In this document: positions 8,058 through 16,097 of the stretch, one piece after another
How the letters are laid out: every line of letters starts with the position of its first letter
Numbering within the stretch: position 1 is the first letter of the stretch
NCBI GenBank assembly: GCA_934277435.1
Contig: CAKQUE010000001.1
Location: 62,001-126,000, forward strand
Direction of reading: 5' to 3'
DNA: 64,000 nt
DNA from: an uncultured Alphaproteobacteria bacterium
Lineage (GTDB): Bacteria > Pseudomonadota > Alphaproteobacteria > RF32 > CAG-239
Notes under the pieces: model-generated
Databases searched by the model: none
What the model was told of the DNA's origin: nothing
What the model saw: only the letters and a program-made list of their open reading frames with translations
Made by a program: the position numbers and the translations under genes

Positions 8058-8935
8058 TTTATATTCTCCAATTCCGGTTTATAATCCACATTTTGCATTT
8101 TATAATAAGAAAAAGTATAGTCAATCATACCGGCTATATTTTTAAGATTACTGTCGGCAATCATTACGGCGGCAACTTGCGGACCATATAAAGGACGCTC
8201 TATTCTTCGAGCATCAGACCGCGAAGTCCATAGATATTTATAACTTATTCCGGTGTTCATTTTCAAAACTTGGTCGGCAATGCTTTCTTCAAGCGTTCCA
8301 TACATTTTGTAGCGATAGTCAGCCTCGGCGTCGTCCAAAGGCTTTAACCCTTGGTTATTATACCAAATCTCACGCAAATATAGAGAATTAGCTTGCATAG
8401 CCAAGCGAGAAGTTCCCCAATTGCTATAAATTCCGGCGGTTGAAATTAGCAATGACGCCGGAACCGCATCAACTTTTTCCAATAGCTGTTTAAGCAATAA
8501 GTCTGTACGCTTTTGGCCTTTTAAGCGAGTAAAAGCGTCATATTTTTCCGCCAATTTTTCTAACTTTTCCAATTCTGATTTTGTAAGATTGCTACTTTTT
8601 TGCTGAAATTCCAATATTTGCGCACGCTCACGCAAAACATCTTCGTTGACTTTTAGCACCAGAGGAATCATTATCCGAATAAAGGTACGATGTTTATCGT
8701 CGCTGTCGGCAACATCATTCCAATCTGTCGGCAAGCGTAAAAAATAAATGCGCGGAAATTTGCTTTTTATCTGAGAAAAATCGTCAAAGTCATACTGCTT
8801 AAAAAGTTCTTCCGCTTCTTTAGTCGTTGCCGATTTAACATATAAAGCGCCGCCTTTTTTCTCCGCAATCAGCCGAGCGTCTGCAGTAAACGCCGCACAG
8901 CAAAAACATAACAGAGTTAAAAAGCGTAAAAACAT
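8054..8935 (-). CDS. Bax-like glucosaminidase-family periplasmic protein, catalytic Glu apparently lost
   Basis: 293 residues with a signal peptide (MFLRFLTLLCFCCAAFTADA). The C-terminal half matches the Bax/GH73 peptidoglycan glucosaminidase family: VPASLLISTAGIYSNWGTSR, then LYLREIWYNNQG, and later KMNTGISYKYLW. In active members the residue four before the conserved Trp-Gly-Thr-Ser sits in an E-S-x-W-G-T-S context; here it reads IYSNWGTS, with Tyr where the catalytic Glu is expected (codon TAT, checked on the minus strand). It may be a non-enzymatic cell-wall binding protein, or may use another acid. The middle region (about 100-150) is charged and helical. It lies 1 base after nfuA and overlaps gloB by 4 bases. 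Confidence 0.75.
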   Translation of the reverse strand: MFLRFLTLLCFCCAAFTADARLIAEKKGGALYVKSATTKEAEELFKQYDFDDFSQIKSKFPRIYFLRLPTDWNDVADSDDKHRTFIRIMIPLVLKVNEDVLRERAQILEFQQKSSNLTKSELEKLEKLAEKYDAFTRLKGQKRTDLLLKQLLEKVDAVPASLLISTAGIYSNWGTSRLAMQANSLYLREIWYNNQGLKPLDDAEADYRYKMYGTLEESIADQVLKMNTGISYKYLWTSRSDARRIERPLYGPQVAAVMIADSNLKNIAGMIDYTFSYYKMQNVDYKPELENIK

Positions 8936-8936
8936 T

Positions 8937-9464
8937 TTATTCCTTTATCTTTATTTCTTTTAGGGTTGGAACATAGCGATTAAAACAGCTTGCTATCACA
9001 TTGTTCAAAGTGTTTTGAGCATAGGGGCAGCCGACGCAATGGCCTGTGAATTGCAGTTCCAAACAATTATTTACATAAGATATTATTTTTATATCTCCCT
9101 TATCTCGGTTCAGCGTTGGACGGATAAAAGAATCCGCCAAAGCTTCTAGCAATTCTAAACCAGCAGGGACTTGAGTTGTTTGCAAAACCTGATATCCGCT
9201 ATCGTTCAGATAATCATCAATTTCTGCCAAAACAAGAGCTTGCACATCTTCTTTAACAGCAGAATCCGTAAAGCGCACACCAATTAAAACATCGGTCAGT
9301 AAACACTGTTCCACTCCGTCTATAGCTAAAATATTGGCGACAATCTGAGGCTGTTCCATTTTTTGTGAGGTAAAAATTTCGGCCGAATTTGGCTTTACCA
9401 AGGGTTTGGGCAAATAAAAATTAATTAACTTTTTGGGTTGTAAATCTTCTATTTTAATCAGCAT
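8937..9464 (-). CDS. NfuA/NifU-type Fe-S cluster carrier
   Basis: 175 residues with the two-part layout of alphaproteobacterial Nfu proteins: an N-terminal Nfu_N domain (about 1-90) and a C-terminal NifU domain (about 100-175) with the cluster-binding CVGCPYA motif. Nfu dimers hold one 4Fe-4S cluster between the two CxxC motifs and pass it to client enzymes. The segment RDKGDIKIISYVNNCLEL is the typical start of the NifU domain. The gene overlaps the DUF2333-like gene by 11 bases and precedes the Bax-like gene by 1 base, so it belongs to the murJ operon. Confidence 0.9.
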   Translation of the reverse strand: MLIKIEDLQPKKLINFYLPKPLVKPNSAEIFTSQKMEQPQIVANILAIDGVEQCLLTDVLIGVRFTDSAVKEDVQALVLAEIDDYLNDSGYQVLQTTQVPAGLELLEALADSFIRPTLNRDKGDIKIISYVNNCLELQFTGHCVGCPYAQNTLNNVIASCFNRYVPTLKEIKIKE

Positions 9465-10536
9465 GATTTTCCTGTAATTTGTTTTGAATATTCAATACGG
9501 CAACCAGAGCTCGCTCTAAATAATAATTTTGAACAATCAAATGATTTGCTCCAGTTAACCCGCCCAATTTGCCGTTACGGATATACAGCGGTTTAAATTC
9601 AGCTGTTTTCTGCAAAGAAGAAATCAGATAAGTCCATTCGGTATAAACATTGTTCCGCACAATCACAGCTTTAAAATCAACACCGGCTGCCAAAGCTATC
9701 TGCCAAGCGCCAAAAGCAAATCCACGGGCTTTATAAAACACATCATCAGATTTTGTATCCAAAATTTGTGAAGAATGTTCTATAATCTGACTATCATTTT
9801 TTTGCACATAAAAACGCAAAGATTTTGCCAAATGACTTAAATAGGAATTAAATTCTTGTTCTTCTAAAACCAACGGTTCATCATTAATTTTCAACAGTTC
9901 CCGACGTGCTTTGCGGTATTGAGCGTTAGAAGACGGCGCCAAACCAAACGTTCCTTTACGGGACATAATCCATATATTTGGCGGATACCGCAGCAATTCA
10001 TCAGCTTTTTTTATACGTTCTGTTTGCGCCGGAGTCAGCCGTCTAAAGTTTTTGACGGTTGTCGATGCTCCACGCACGGCCGACATAATGCCTATTTGAA
10101 AATTGGGCATATTATCCAAAATGTAGGCCGGAAAAACAAACGGCAAATTCGGAGTCCACATTTTGGCGTCGATTTCACGGTTGATTAAAAACGCCATAGC
10201 ATTAAGCGTTTCGGACTTTTCACTTTTTTCTTTTGGCAGCTGATATACTTGGCGGATACTCATATTTTCTACCAACAAACTGCCGATTATATAGTAAAAA
10301 AACAAAAAACAGAACAAGCAGCTTAAAACAAGTTTCCACGAATCCGAAAGCTTGCGGCTGATTTTTTTAGCATAGCGGAAAACTTTTTTGAATTTGAATG
10401 CTTTTATTTTTTTTAGCATATTTCTGGAATATTCTGCCACCTTTGATAGTACATCGCCAAATTTCAGCTGTTTAACCCAAACCTGAAAATTTTTGATTTT
10501 TTCTTTTAGTAAAGCGATGATTTTAGCTTTGTCCAT
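9454..10536 (-). CDS. Membrane-anchored protein, probably DUF2333 family
   Basis: 360 residues. The first ~85 residues are very basic and contain no membrane segment. One transmembrane helix follows (about 88-112, SCLFCFLFFYYIIGSLLVEN), and the rest is likely periplasmic. Segments such as MWTPNLPFVFPAYILDNMPN and MSAVRGASTTVKNF match my recollection of DUF2333, a family of unknown function; no catalytic motif is evident. The stop codon of murJ and this start share base 10536, and the 3' end overlaps nfuA. Translational coupling to the lipid II flippase hints at an envelope role, but that is inference. Confidence 0.6.
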   Translation of the reverse strand: MDKAKIIALLKEKIKNFQVWVKQLKFGDVLSKVAEYSRNMLKKIKAFKFKKVFRYAKKISRKLSDSWKLVLSCLFCFLFFYYIIGSLLVENMSIRQVYQLPKEKSEKSETLNAMAFLINREIDAKMWTPNLPFVFPAYILDNMPNFQIGIMSAVRGASTTVKNFRRLTPAQTERIKKADELLRYPPNIWIMSRKGTFGLAPSSNAQYRKARRELLKINDEPLVLEEQEFNSYLSHLAKSLRFYVQKNDSQIIEHSSQILDTKSDDVFYKARGFAFGAWQIALAAGVDFKAVIVRNNVYTEWTYLISSLQKTAEFKPLYIRNGKLGGLTGANHLIVQNYYLERALVAVLNIQNKLQENHAD

Positions 10537-12107
10537 TATTTTTTCCTCCGGATAAGGCGAAGAATCTCATAAATATCTATCACTCTGAATATTCTAGCCA
10601 AGATAAAGAAAAATGCAAGCGCAAAGATACCCAAACCGCATAAGCTCAAAAACAGAAGCCACTTAGAACCATATATCCAATTTGGATACAAAACCGACAA
10701 TTCGCAGCGGCAAGCATAAATAGCAGCTCCGGTTAGCAAGGAAACCGCAATAATGCGGCATATTTTACCCAAAAGCGGACGCGAAAATTGCCAATATCCA
10801 CGTTTTTTTAGCCCAATCACATACTGCAGCAAAGAAACAAAAGCGGCAATAGTGGTGGCGCAGGCAATTCCAACGTGCCCATAGTCACGCATCAACAGCA
10901 ATATAAACGCCAAGTTTGTAAAAAACACTACAGCGCTATATTTTACCGGCGTAACCGTATCACCACGGGCAAAAAAGTTTGGCATCAGCGCTTTAGTCAG
11001 CACATAACAAGGCAGACCAATCGAATAAGCAATGACCGCGTACGCTGTTTTTACAGCATCGGCCGGCAAAAATTTACCATGCTGGAACAAAAGACGAACA
11101 ATAGGTTCTGCCAAAACAATCAGCAAAACCGCAGCCGGCAGCGACAACAGAAAACCGTATTCAACCGCCTTATCCTGAGTGTTTCTTGCCTCATCTATTT
11201 GATTTTCTTTTAGATATTTAGAAAGAATCGGCAACAAAGCCACACTGATTGCGGCCCCGATAACGCCTAGAGGCAGCTGCTGTAAACGGTTTGCATAATA
11301 GAGCCAAGAAATAGCTCCGGTGCCGACAAGCGAAACCAAAATCGTATCTACCGCCATATTAATTTGATAGATACCAGCGCCAACCACCCCAGGAGCAATA
11401 CGCTTGAACAAAGTTTTAATTTCGGGATTACGCAGAATCTTCACAATGTGCAAATACGGATTTATTTTTATATCTATACGGTGCAGAAAATAGCGCAGCC
11501 AAAAGACTTCGAGCAAACCGGCAGTGGTTATGCCAAGAGCAAAACCATGGGCAGGAGTTGGAGTAAACGGCACAAATAAAAACACCGAAAAAATCATCAT
11601 CATATTCAAAATAATCGGCGCGGTAGCCGGAGCGGCAAATTTTTCAAACGAATTTAAGATTCCACCCTGAAAAGAAACTAATGAAATCAAAAGCAAAAAC
11701 GGAAAAGTTATGCGGCAAAGCTGGGTAGCCAAAACTAATTTTTCGGGCTCGCTGCGAAACCCGGGAGCTAAAACATCGACCACATAAGGCATAAAAATTT
11801 CAAACATTAAAACAAAAAAGCCAACAAACAACACTAAAACCGAAATTGCCTGCGCGGCAAAAAATACGGAGCGTTTTTTGCCATCTGACACCAGTTTTTG
11901 AGAAAACAATGGCACAAACGCGCTGGTGAAAGCCCCTTCGGCAAATAGGCTACGGAACAAATTTGGCAGTTTGAACGCCACAACAAAAGCATCGGAAATT
12001 GCTCCGGCGCCTAAAAAATTTGCTAAAACCATATCACGCAGAAAACCGGTTATTCTGCTGACCAAAGTTAACCCGCCAAAAGTGGCGACTGATTTAAATA
12101 ATGACAT
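10536..12107 (-). CDS. murJ: MurJ lipid II flippase
   Basis: MurJ flips lipid II across the inner membrane for peptidoglycan synthesis. The protein is 523 residues with about 14 hydrophobic helices. The N-terminus (SVATFGGLTLVSRITGFLRDMVLANFLG) carries the family's Arg residues of TM1 (SRITGFLRD), followed by the AFKLPNLFRSLFAEGAFTSAFVP block in TM2, and later RIAPGVVGAGIYQINMAVDT. Length matches the family. It is the first gene of the minus-strand operon murJ, DUF2333-like, nfuA, Bax-like, gloB, kinase. A short AGG lies upstream of the ATG at 12107; I cannot place a clear promoter in the AT-rich sequence before it. Confidence 0.96.
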   Translation of the reverse strand: MSLFKSVATFGGLTLVSRITGFLRDMVLANFLGAGAISDAFVVAFKLPNLFRSLFAEGAFTSAFVPLFSQKLVSDGKKRSVFFAAQAISVLVLFVGFFVLMFEIFMPYVVDVLAPGFRSEPEKLVLATQLCRITFPFLLLISLVSFQGGILNSFEKFAAPATAPIILNMMMIFSVFLFVPFTPTPAHGFALGITTAGLLEVFWLRYFLHRIDIKINPYLHIVKILRNPEIKTLFKRIAPGVVGAGIYQINMAVDTILVSLVGTGAISWLYYANRLQQLPLGVIGAAISVALLPILSKYLKENQIDEARNTQDKAVEYGFLLSLPAAVLLIVLAEPIVRLLFQHGKFLPADAVKTAYAVIAYSIGLPCYVLTKALMPNFFARGDTVTPVKYSAVVFFTNLAFILLLMRDYGHVGIACATTIAAFVSLLQYVIGLKKRGYWQFSRPLLGKICRIIAVSLLTGAAIYACRCELSVLYPNWIYGSKWLLFLSLCGLGIFALAFFFILARIFRVIDIYEILRLIRRKK

Positions 12108-12295
12108 TATTTTACCTTATTTTTTTATCTTTATTACAAAATAGCGTCTTTAAGTCAGATTGTATAATAAAAAAAATTATTGATAACAACTAAATATCAA
12201 TATGAGTTGCCGCTGGCAACAAACATTAACCATTGCCATCAGCATTAGCACTCATCATAACAATTTGATTATGCAGAACTTTTTATTCTAGAAGA

Positions 12296-12325
12296 GGGTA
12301 AGAATAACGACCGTTATTTTTACCC
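12296..12325 (+). promoter_or_regulatory. Hairpin and operator-like dyad, first copy of AATAACGACCGTT
   Basis: GGGTAA pairs with TTACCC around the inner dyad ATAACG-AC-CGTTAT. No T-run follows, so it is not a usual terminator. The inner core recurs 142 bases downstream. Confidence 0.4.
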
Positions 12326-12444
12326 ATTTAAACAGAGAATTTTGAATGTTACAGAAATATGAAGAAAATGCTGAAAACTTAAATAGTTATTGCATATTGG
12401 CGAAAAATCGGATACCCTATTTATAGTAGTTTTTTGTGTATAAA

Positions 12445-12457
12445 AATAACGACCGTT
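12445..12457 (+). promoter_or_regulatory. Second copy of AATAACGACCGTT
   Basis: Exact 13-base repeat of 12303-12315, containing AACG-AC-CGTT, 51 bases before the start of the cysteine-rich protein gene. Position and symmetry fit a regulator-binding site; the regulator is unknown. Confidence 0.35.
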
Positions 12458-12508
12458 TTTTAGGACATAAAAAGCTAAGAAGAAAATATTTTTTAAGGAG
12501 GCTTTACG

Positions 12509-14518
12509 ATGAATAAGATGAAGCAAATAGCGGCTTTGACGGCTATGCTGGTTGGCGTGATTATGTATGCGTCGCCGGCAAAATCTGCAGTCTGTTTTTT
12601 GCCTGATGATGACGGCAGTTGCGGCGGCGGAGATATAGAAATTTCGGACGGTAGCGGTAGCGATGACGATAAACCGGTAAAAGAATGCAGCGGTTTTACG
12701 GTTAGTGCCACAAATTATGACAAGATGAAAGATTGTTTTAATTTTACATATTGCACAAAATCAAAAACAAAAGAAGTAGTCTATAAAAAAGGGGGTAAAA
12801 AAAGCAATACCCACTGGTATCCTAATTGGAACGCTTGCTGCACAGGTGGAACAGCCTATGATTTGAGAGAAGGTAAGTGTTGTCCGGCTGGCGGCTGTGT
12901 ACACGACGAATGTGACGCCCCGAAAGTATGGAGCAGCATTTTGGGTAACTGCGTATGTCCGGCTGACAGAGAAGAAAATACAACTAGTAATACGTGTTGT
13001 CCTGTTGGCGAACACGCAGATGGTGCGATTTGCTGCCCAGAGAAAAAACATAATGACGGCGGCAAGTGTGTGTGTGATGCCAATTATATTCCTGACGGAA
13101 ACGGTGGTTGTAAAATACCAAGTGTATCCGAAGCTTGTGAAAAAATTAACTCTGCGTATGTTGCGTTTACTTCCAATGATGACTGCCACAATATTTGTCC
13201 GGAAGGTAAAGCGCCTAAATTTATGACGACTGTTGCAAATGGCGCATGCGCAATTTGCCAACAAACAACCATAAACATTAACATAAATGAAGATGTTGAG
13301 ATGATTGATGGCACTTCCGGTTTGCAACATGCTAAAATTAAATCATTAAACCGCTATGCAGGGTTTACCACAAGTGTTGAGAATGGCTATAATTACAGTG
13401 AATTAGCTAAACATAGCAGATGTTCAAGAAATGATAATGATTACAAGGTAGATCTTGAAATTATCGGAAAAACATCTGACAGCGGTGTTAGAGATTATAA
13501 TGCTCCATCGGTATCACCTATAACAACTGCTTCCATGGCTCCTGTTTCTTATCCGTTATCAATATATGGAAAAACCTCACAACCTGAATGGGCTTTGTAT
13601 TGGACCAAAACATTAGCTACGGAAAATGGCAAAAAAGCAGATGCAGAAACAGGAGGTGGCGTATTCAAAGTTGCAGGAAAAGCTATCTACGGTTTTCCGA
13701 TGGCGGATACGAACAACTTAATTTCCGGTTTTAGCAAATTAAAGGATTTGGTTGTACAACCAGGAAAACCATCTGATAATCCATACATTTTGAAATTTAC
13801 ACATAATTTATCTGATTCTGTAAAAAAATGTCGTGAGATTAACGAATTCTACGTTTCTGAAAGTGAATCTTGTTATCCAAATAAGACTAAAATGGATGCA
13901 GTAGGTCGAGATGGACAGTGCTATGCTTGTAATTCTTGTACTATTAAATCCGATTGTAAAACTGGTTATACTTTCATTCCAGATTCACCAGCTCATACCG
14001 ACTACAATGGTAGAAAATGCGGTACGTGTAGTAAAACATATTATATTGATATTACGCCGTTTATTGTAAATATAGATAACAATTGCGCAGTAAATGCTAA
14101 TGTTGATTTAAGCACAGATTCTTCGGCTAAAAATGACCGCTTTATCATAGATAATGAAGTTGAGTTGTTTGGAGATGTAAATGTATATATTCGCGAAGGG
14201 AAGAAATATGCTCAACTCTCTAACAAATCATTTCTATTAAAAAATGTAACTGACATTTGGTATGCAGCTGATTATCCAGAAATATATAATGAAAAATTTT
14301 GTGAATTGTATAAAAATCGTTATCCGGGAGTATTAGGTAACGGGGTAGATGGAAAGTTTTATGATTGTGTCGGTGTTGACGACTCTACATCTATTTATAT
14401 ACGCGCAAAAAATAAACGCTATGACTTTGGAACAAATAATTGCGTAACCTTGTATATAGGTAATGATAATCGAACTATTTGTTATAGAACCAGCAAATTT
14501 TCTTGTTCACTATACTAA
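12509..14518 (+). CDS. Large cysteine-rich secreted protein, unknown function
   Basis: 669 residues with a clear signal peptide (KQIAALTAMLVGVIMYASPAKSA). The segment after it is acidic (DDDGSCGGGD, DGSGSDDDKP). Residues ~95-250 hold tandem cysteine-rich units of the pattern CCP-x-G..HxDGxxCCP..HNDGGKCVC, like EGF or disulfide-knot repeats. The middle (about 250-450) is cysteine-poor, then further clusters appear (CYACNSCTIKSDCKTGY, RKCGTCSK). The C-terminal domain contains isolated cysteines and ends FSCSLY. Such a load of cysteines implies export to an oxidising compartment; a DsbA-like protein is encoded at 33981. No enzyme motif or cell-wall anchor is visible. The start is set by AAGGAGG seven bases before ATG 12509. 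It is a single-gene unit. I do not recognise the family. Confidence 0.8.
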   Translation: MNKMKQIAALTAMLVGVIMYASPAKSAVCFLPDDDGSCGGGDIEISDGSGSDDDKPVKECSGFTVSATNYDKMKDCFNFTYCTKSKTKEVVYKKGGKKSNTHWYPNWNACCTGGTAYDLREGKCCPAGGCVHDECDAPKVWSSILGNCVCPADREENTTSNTCCPVGEHADGAICCPEKKHNDGGKCVCDANYIPDGNGGCKIPSVSEACEKINSAYVAFTSNDDCHNICPEGKAPKFMTTVANGACAICQQTTINININEDVEMIDGTSGLQHAKIKSLNRYAGFTTSVENGYNYSELAKHSRCSRNDNDYKVDLEIIGKTSDSGVRDYNAPSVSPITTASMAPVSYPLSIYGKTSQPEWALYWTKTLATENGKKADAETGGGVFKVAGKAIYGFPMADTNNLISGFSKLKDLVVQPGKPSDNPYILKFTHNLSDSVKKCREINEFYVSESESCYPNKTKMDAVGRDGQCYACNSCTIKSDCKTGYTFIPDSPAHTDYNGRKCGTCSKTYYIDITPFIVNIDNNCAVNANVDLSTDSSAKNDRFIIDNEVELFGDVNVYIREGKKYAQLSNKSFLLKNVTDIWYAADYPEIYNEKFCELYKNRYPGVLGNGVDGKFYDCVGVDDSTSIYIRAKNKRYDFGTNNCVTLYIGNDNRTICYRTSKFSCSLY

Positions 14519-14533
14519 AGCTTTAAATTTTCC

Positions 14534-14545
14534 TAAGGAGGTGAT
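14534..14545 (+). other. Perfect anti-16S Shine-Dalgarno sequence without a start codon
   Basis: TAAGGAGGTGAT is fully complementary to the 3' end expected of 16S rRNA, 16 bases after the stop of the cysteine-rich protein. No ATG, GTG or TTG opening a frame longer than a few codons follows at usable distance. Confidence 0.5.
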
Positions 14546-14582
14546 TTAGACACATAAAAATTAAATCGTAAAGCCTAAAAAT

Positions 14583-14623
14583 CAAACCGCAGTTCTCCCC
14601 CAAGTTTACTGCGGTTTTTGTTT
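14583..14623 (+). terminator. Intrinsic terminator after the cysteine-rich protein gene
   Basis: AAACCGCAGT and ACTGCGGTTT form a 10-bp stem with a 14-base loop, followed by TTTGTTT. Confidence 0.85.
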
Positions 14624-14669
14624 GCTTTTAGATAGTTGCGAAAAATTGGGATTGTCTAAATTATTGCAC

Positions 14670-14698
14670 TTGACAAAACAAAATAAATATGCAAGAAT
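14670..14698 (+). promoter_or_regulatory. Sigma-70-type promoter for the 116-residue protein gene
   Basis: TTGACA (perfect -35), 17 bases, AAGAAT, 31 bases before the ATG at 14730. The -10 is weak, the -35 strong. Confidence 0.5.
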
Positions 14699-14729
14699 AG
14701 ACAAAAGATTAGAAAATAAGGATTGAAAA

Positions 14730-15080
14730 ATGTCTAATGAACCTAAAAAAGAAACAACCTTGCGCAGAAGTTTTGCAATGCAAAATCCTGTGGTGTTGGC
14801 GCATAATGAAACGGTTGCCGTAATGAGCAAACCGCTTGCCGATGCTTATTTTAACGGGGAAGTGACTAAGTTTGAAGGTAAAGTTATCGATGCTGGCAAT
14901 GATGCTGTGAATGTGCAAACTCCTAGCAAAATGGCTATGTATGCAGTCGAAAACGGCGGTTACATCAGTTTTGCTTCTGGCTTAAATGAAGCGGTTGGAG
15001 TTAATGTGCAAAAAATCCGCCGGTTGAATGCAGATATCCATGTTGCCGCGCTGAGCAGCCGTTCTAATTCTTATTCTTAA
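14730..15080 (+). CDS. Small protein of unknown function (116 residues)
   Basis: I do not recognise this protein. It has no signal peptide or membrane helix and looks like a small cytoplasmic alpha/beta domain: a basic N-terminus (KKETTLRRSFAMQNP), a central part with alternating hydrophobics (TVAVMSKPLADAYFNGEV, KVIDAGNDAVNV), and a Ser-rich end (ALSSRSNSYS). The start follows AAGGA at good spacing. It has its own promoter and terminator, so it is a single-gene unit between the cysteine-rich protein and the CDF transporter. The strong -35 and separate transcription suggest steady or regulated expression; nothing points to a role. Confidence 0.7.
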   Translation: MSNEPKKETTLRRSFAMQNPVVLAHNETVAVMSKPLADAYFNGEVTKFEGKVIDAGNDAVNVQTPSKMAMYAVENGGYISFASGLNEAVGVNVQKIRRLNADIHVAALSSRSNSYS

Positions 15081-15111
15081 TAAATATGCTTTCCTCCTTG
15101 TAAAAAAAATT

Positions 15112-15140
15112 ACCCTGTTACCAATGAACAGGGATTTTTT
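15112..15140 (+). terminator. Intrinsic terminator after the 116-residue protein gene
   Basis: CCCTGTT, loop, AACAGGG, then ATTTTTT. It also lies opposite the end of the convergent CDF gene. Confidence 0.85.
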
Positions 15141-15161
15141 ATATTCAATTATCAGAAAAAA

Positions 15162-16097
15162 CTATAAATCACATTGTCCGCTGATTTCATGGTCTAAACG
15201 CTTTTCGTGCAAACCATACGGGTCTTGGTGGACAATTATCTGCGCCTGAGGAAATTCCGCCAAAATCTTGGCTTCAACCTTGTCTGAAATATCATGGCTC
15301 TCTGACAAGGTTAAATTTCCATCCAGCTCCAGATGTATTTCAATAAACATCCGCAAGCCGGATACACGGGTGCGAAAATCGTGATAGCCTTTTATCTCTG
15401 GCACTTCATACACCAGCGCAATGATTTTGCTTTTTATATCGTCATCAACCTCGTGGTCGGTAATTTCTTCTAGGGCTTTTATAGCAATATGCGCGGCATT
15501 CCACAATAAATAACCAGAAATAAAAACCGCGGTCAGACTATCAAACCACTGCCACCCCAAATATTTGACCACCAAAAGAGAAACAATAATCGCACCATTG
15601 GTCAGTAAATCAACCGTGTAATGCGCGCTATCGGCTTCAATCGCTTGCGAATTGGTCTTTTTTACCACCGCCGCTTGAAAAGAAATGAGCGCAACCGTCA
15701 ACACAATGCTAATCCCCATAATCCACAAACCAGCCGTTGTTTGTTTGATTGGCGTCGGATTAATAAAACGATTTATACCGTCATATAAAATGAATCCACC
15801 AGAACCGGCAATAAACGCCGCCTGAATCAAGGCACTGAGAGATTCCGCCTTGCCATAACCATAACGATGCTGTTTGGTCAGTGGCTTATTAGAAAATCTA
15901 ACCGCCATCCAAGAAATACTTGACGACAACACATCGGTCAAACTGTCTATCATTGACGACAAAACAGAAAGTGAACCGGTGGCAATAGCGGCGGCTCCTT
16001 TTATCAGGCTTAATGTGACCGAAACGCCAATGCTGGCGCTAGCCGCCAAGGTTTTTAGTTTATTTATTTTTTTTATGTTCAAATCAGAGCTGCTCAA
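15162..16097 (-). CDS. Cation diffusion facilitator (FieF-type) metal exporter
   Basis: A 311-residue CDF antiporter that moves divalent metal (Zn, Fe, Cd or Mn) out of the cytoplasm in exchange for protons. Six membrane helices fill the first ~210 residues. Metal-site motifs are SMIDSLTDVLSS (about residue 45, D-x3-D type in TM2) and EADSAHYTVDLLTNG (H-x3-D type in TM5). The cytoplasmic domain contains VHQDPYG and HEKRLDHE-type metal-binding residues. The H-D/D-D arrangement is that of Zn/Fe-type CDFs, but substrate cannot be fixed by eye. The start overlaps the preceding fusion gene by 14 bases, so it is the last gene of the anmK-ABC operon. Confidence 0.9.
   Translation of the reverse strand: MSSSDLNIKKINKLKTLAASASIGVSVTLSLIKGAAAIATGSLSVLSSMIDSLTDVLSSSISWMAVRFSNKPLTKQHRYGYGKAESLSALIQAAFIAGSGGFILYDGINRFINPTPIKQTTAGLWIMGISIVLTVALISFQAAVVKKTNSQAIEADSAHYTVDLLTNGAIIVSLLVVKYLGWQWFDSLTAVFISGYLLWNAAHIAIKALEEITDHEVDDDIKSKIIALVYEVPEIKGYHDFRTRVSGLRMFIEIHLELDGNLTLSESHDISDKVEAKILAEFPQAQIIVHQDPYGLHEKRLDHEISGQCDL

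Larger units (their letters stand above)
12108..12508. other. 401-bp intergenic region with dyads and a repeated operator-like sequence
   Basis: The region lies between divergent murJ and the cysteine-rich protein gene. It contains GTTGCC-GCT-GGCAAC (around 12205) inside an ATGAG/CTCAT pair, a 30-base hairpin at 12296-12325, and the 13-mer AATAACGACCGTT twice (12303-12315 and 12445-12457). A possible promoter is TTGCAT, 17 bases, TACCCT near 12392-12420. I see no tRNA or short ORF with a good ribosome binding site. Confidence 0.5.

Noticed and set aside
14534..14545. Relic of a 16S rRNA gene end on the minus strand
   Set aside because: The match to the 16S terminus stops after about 12 bases; flanking sequence does not resemble rRNA.
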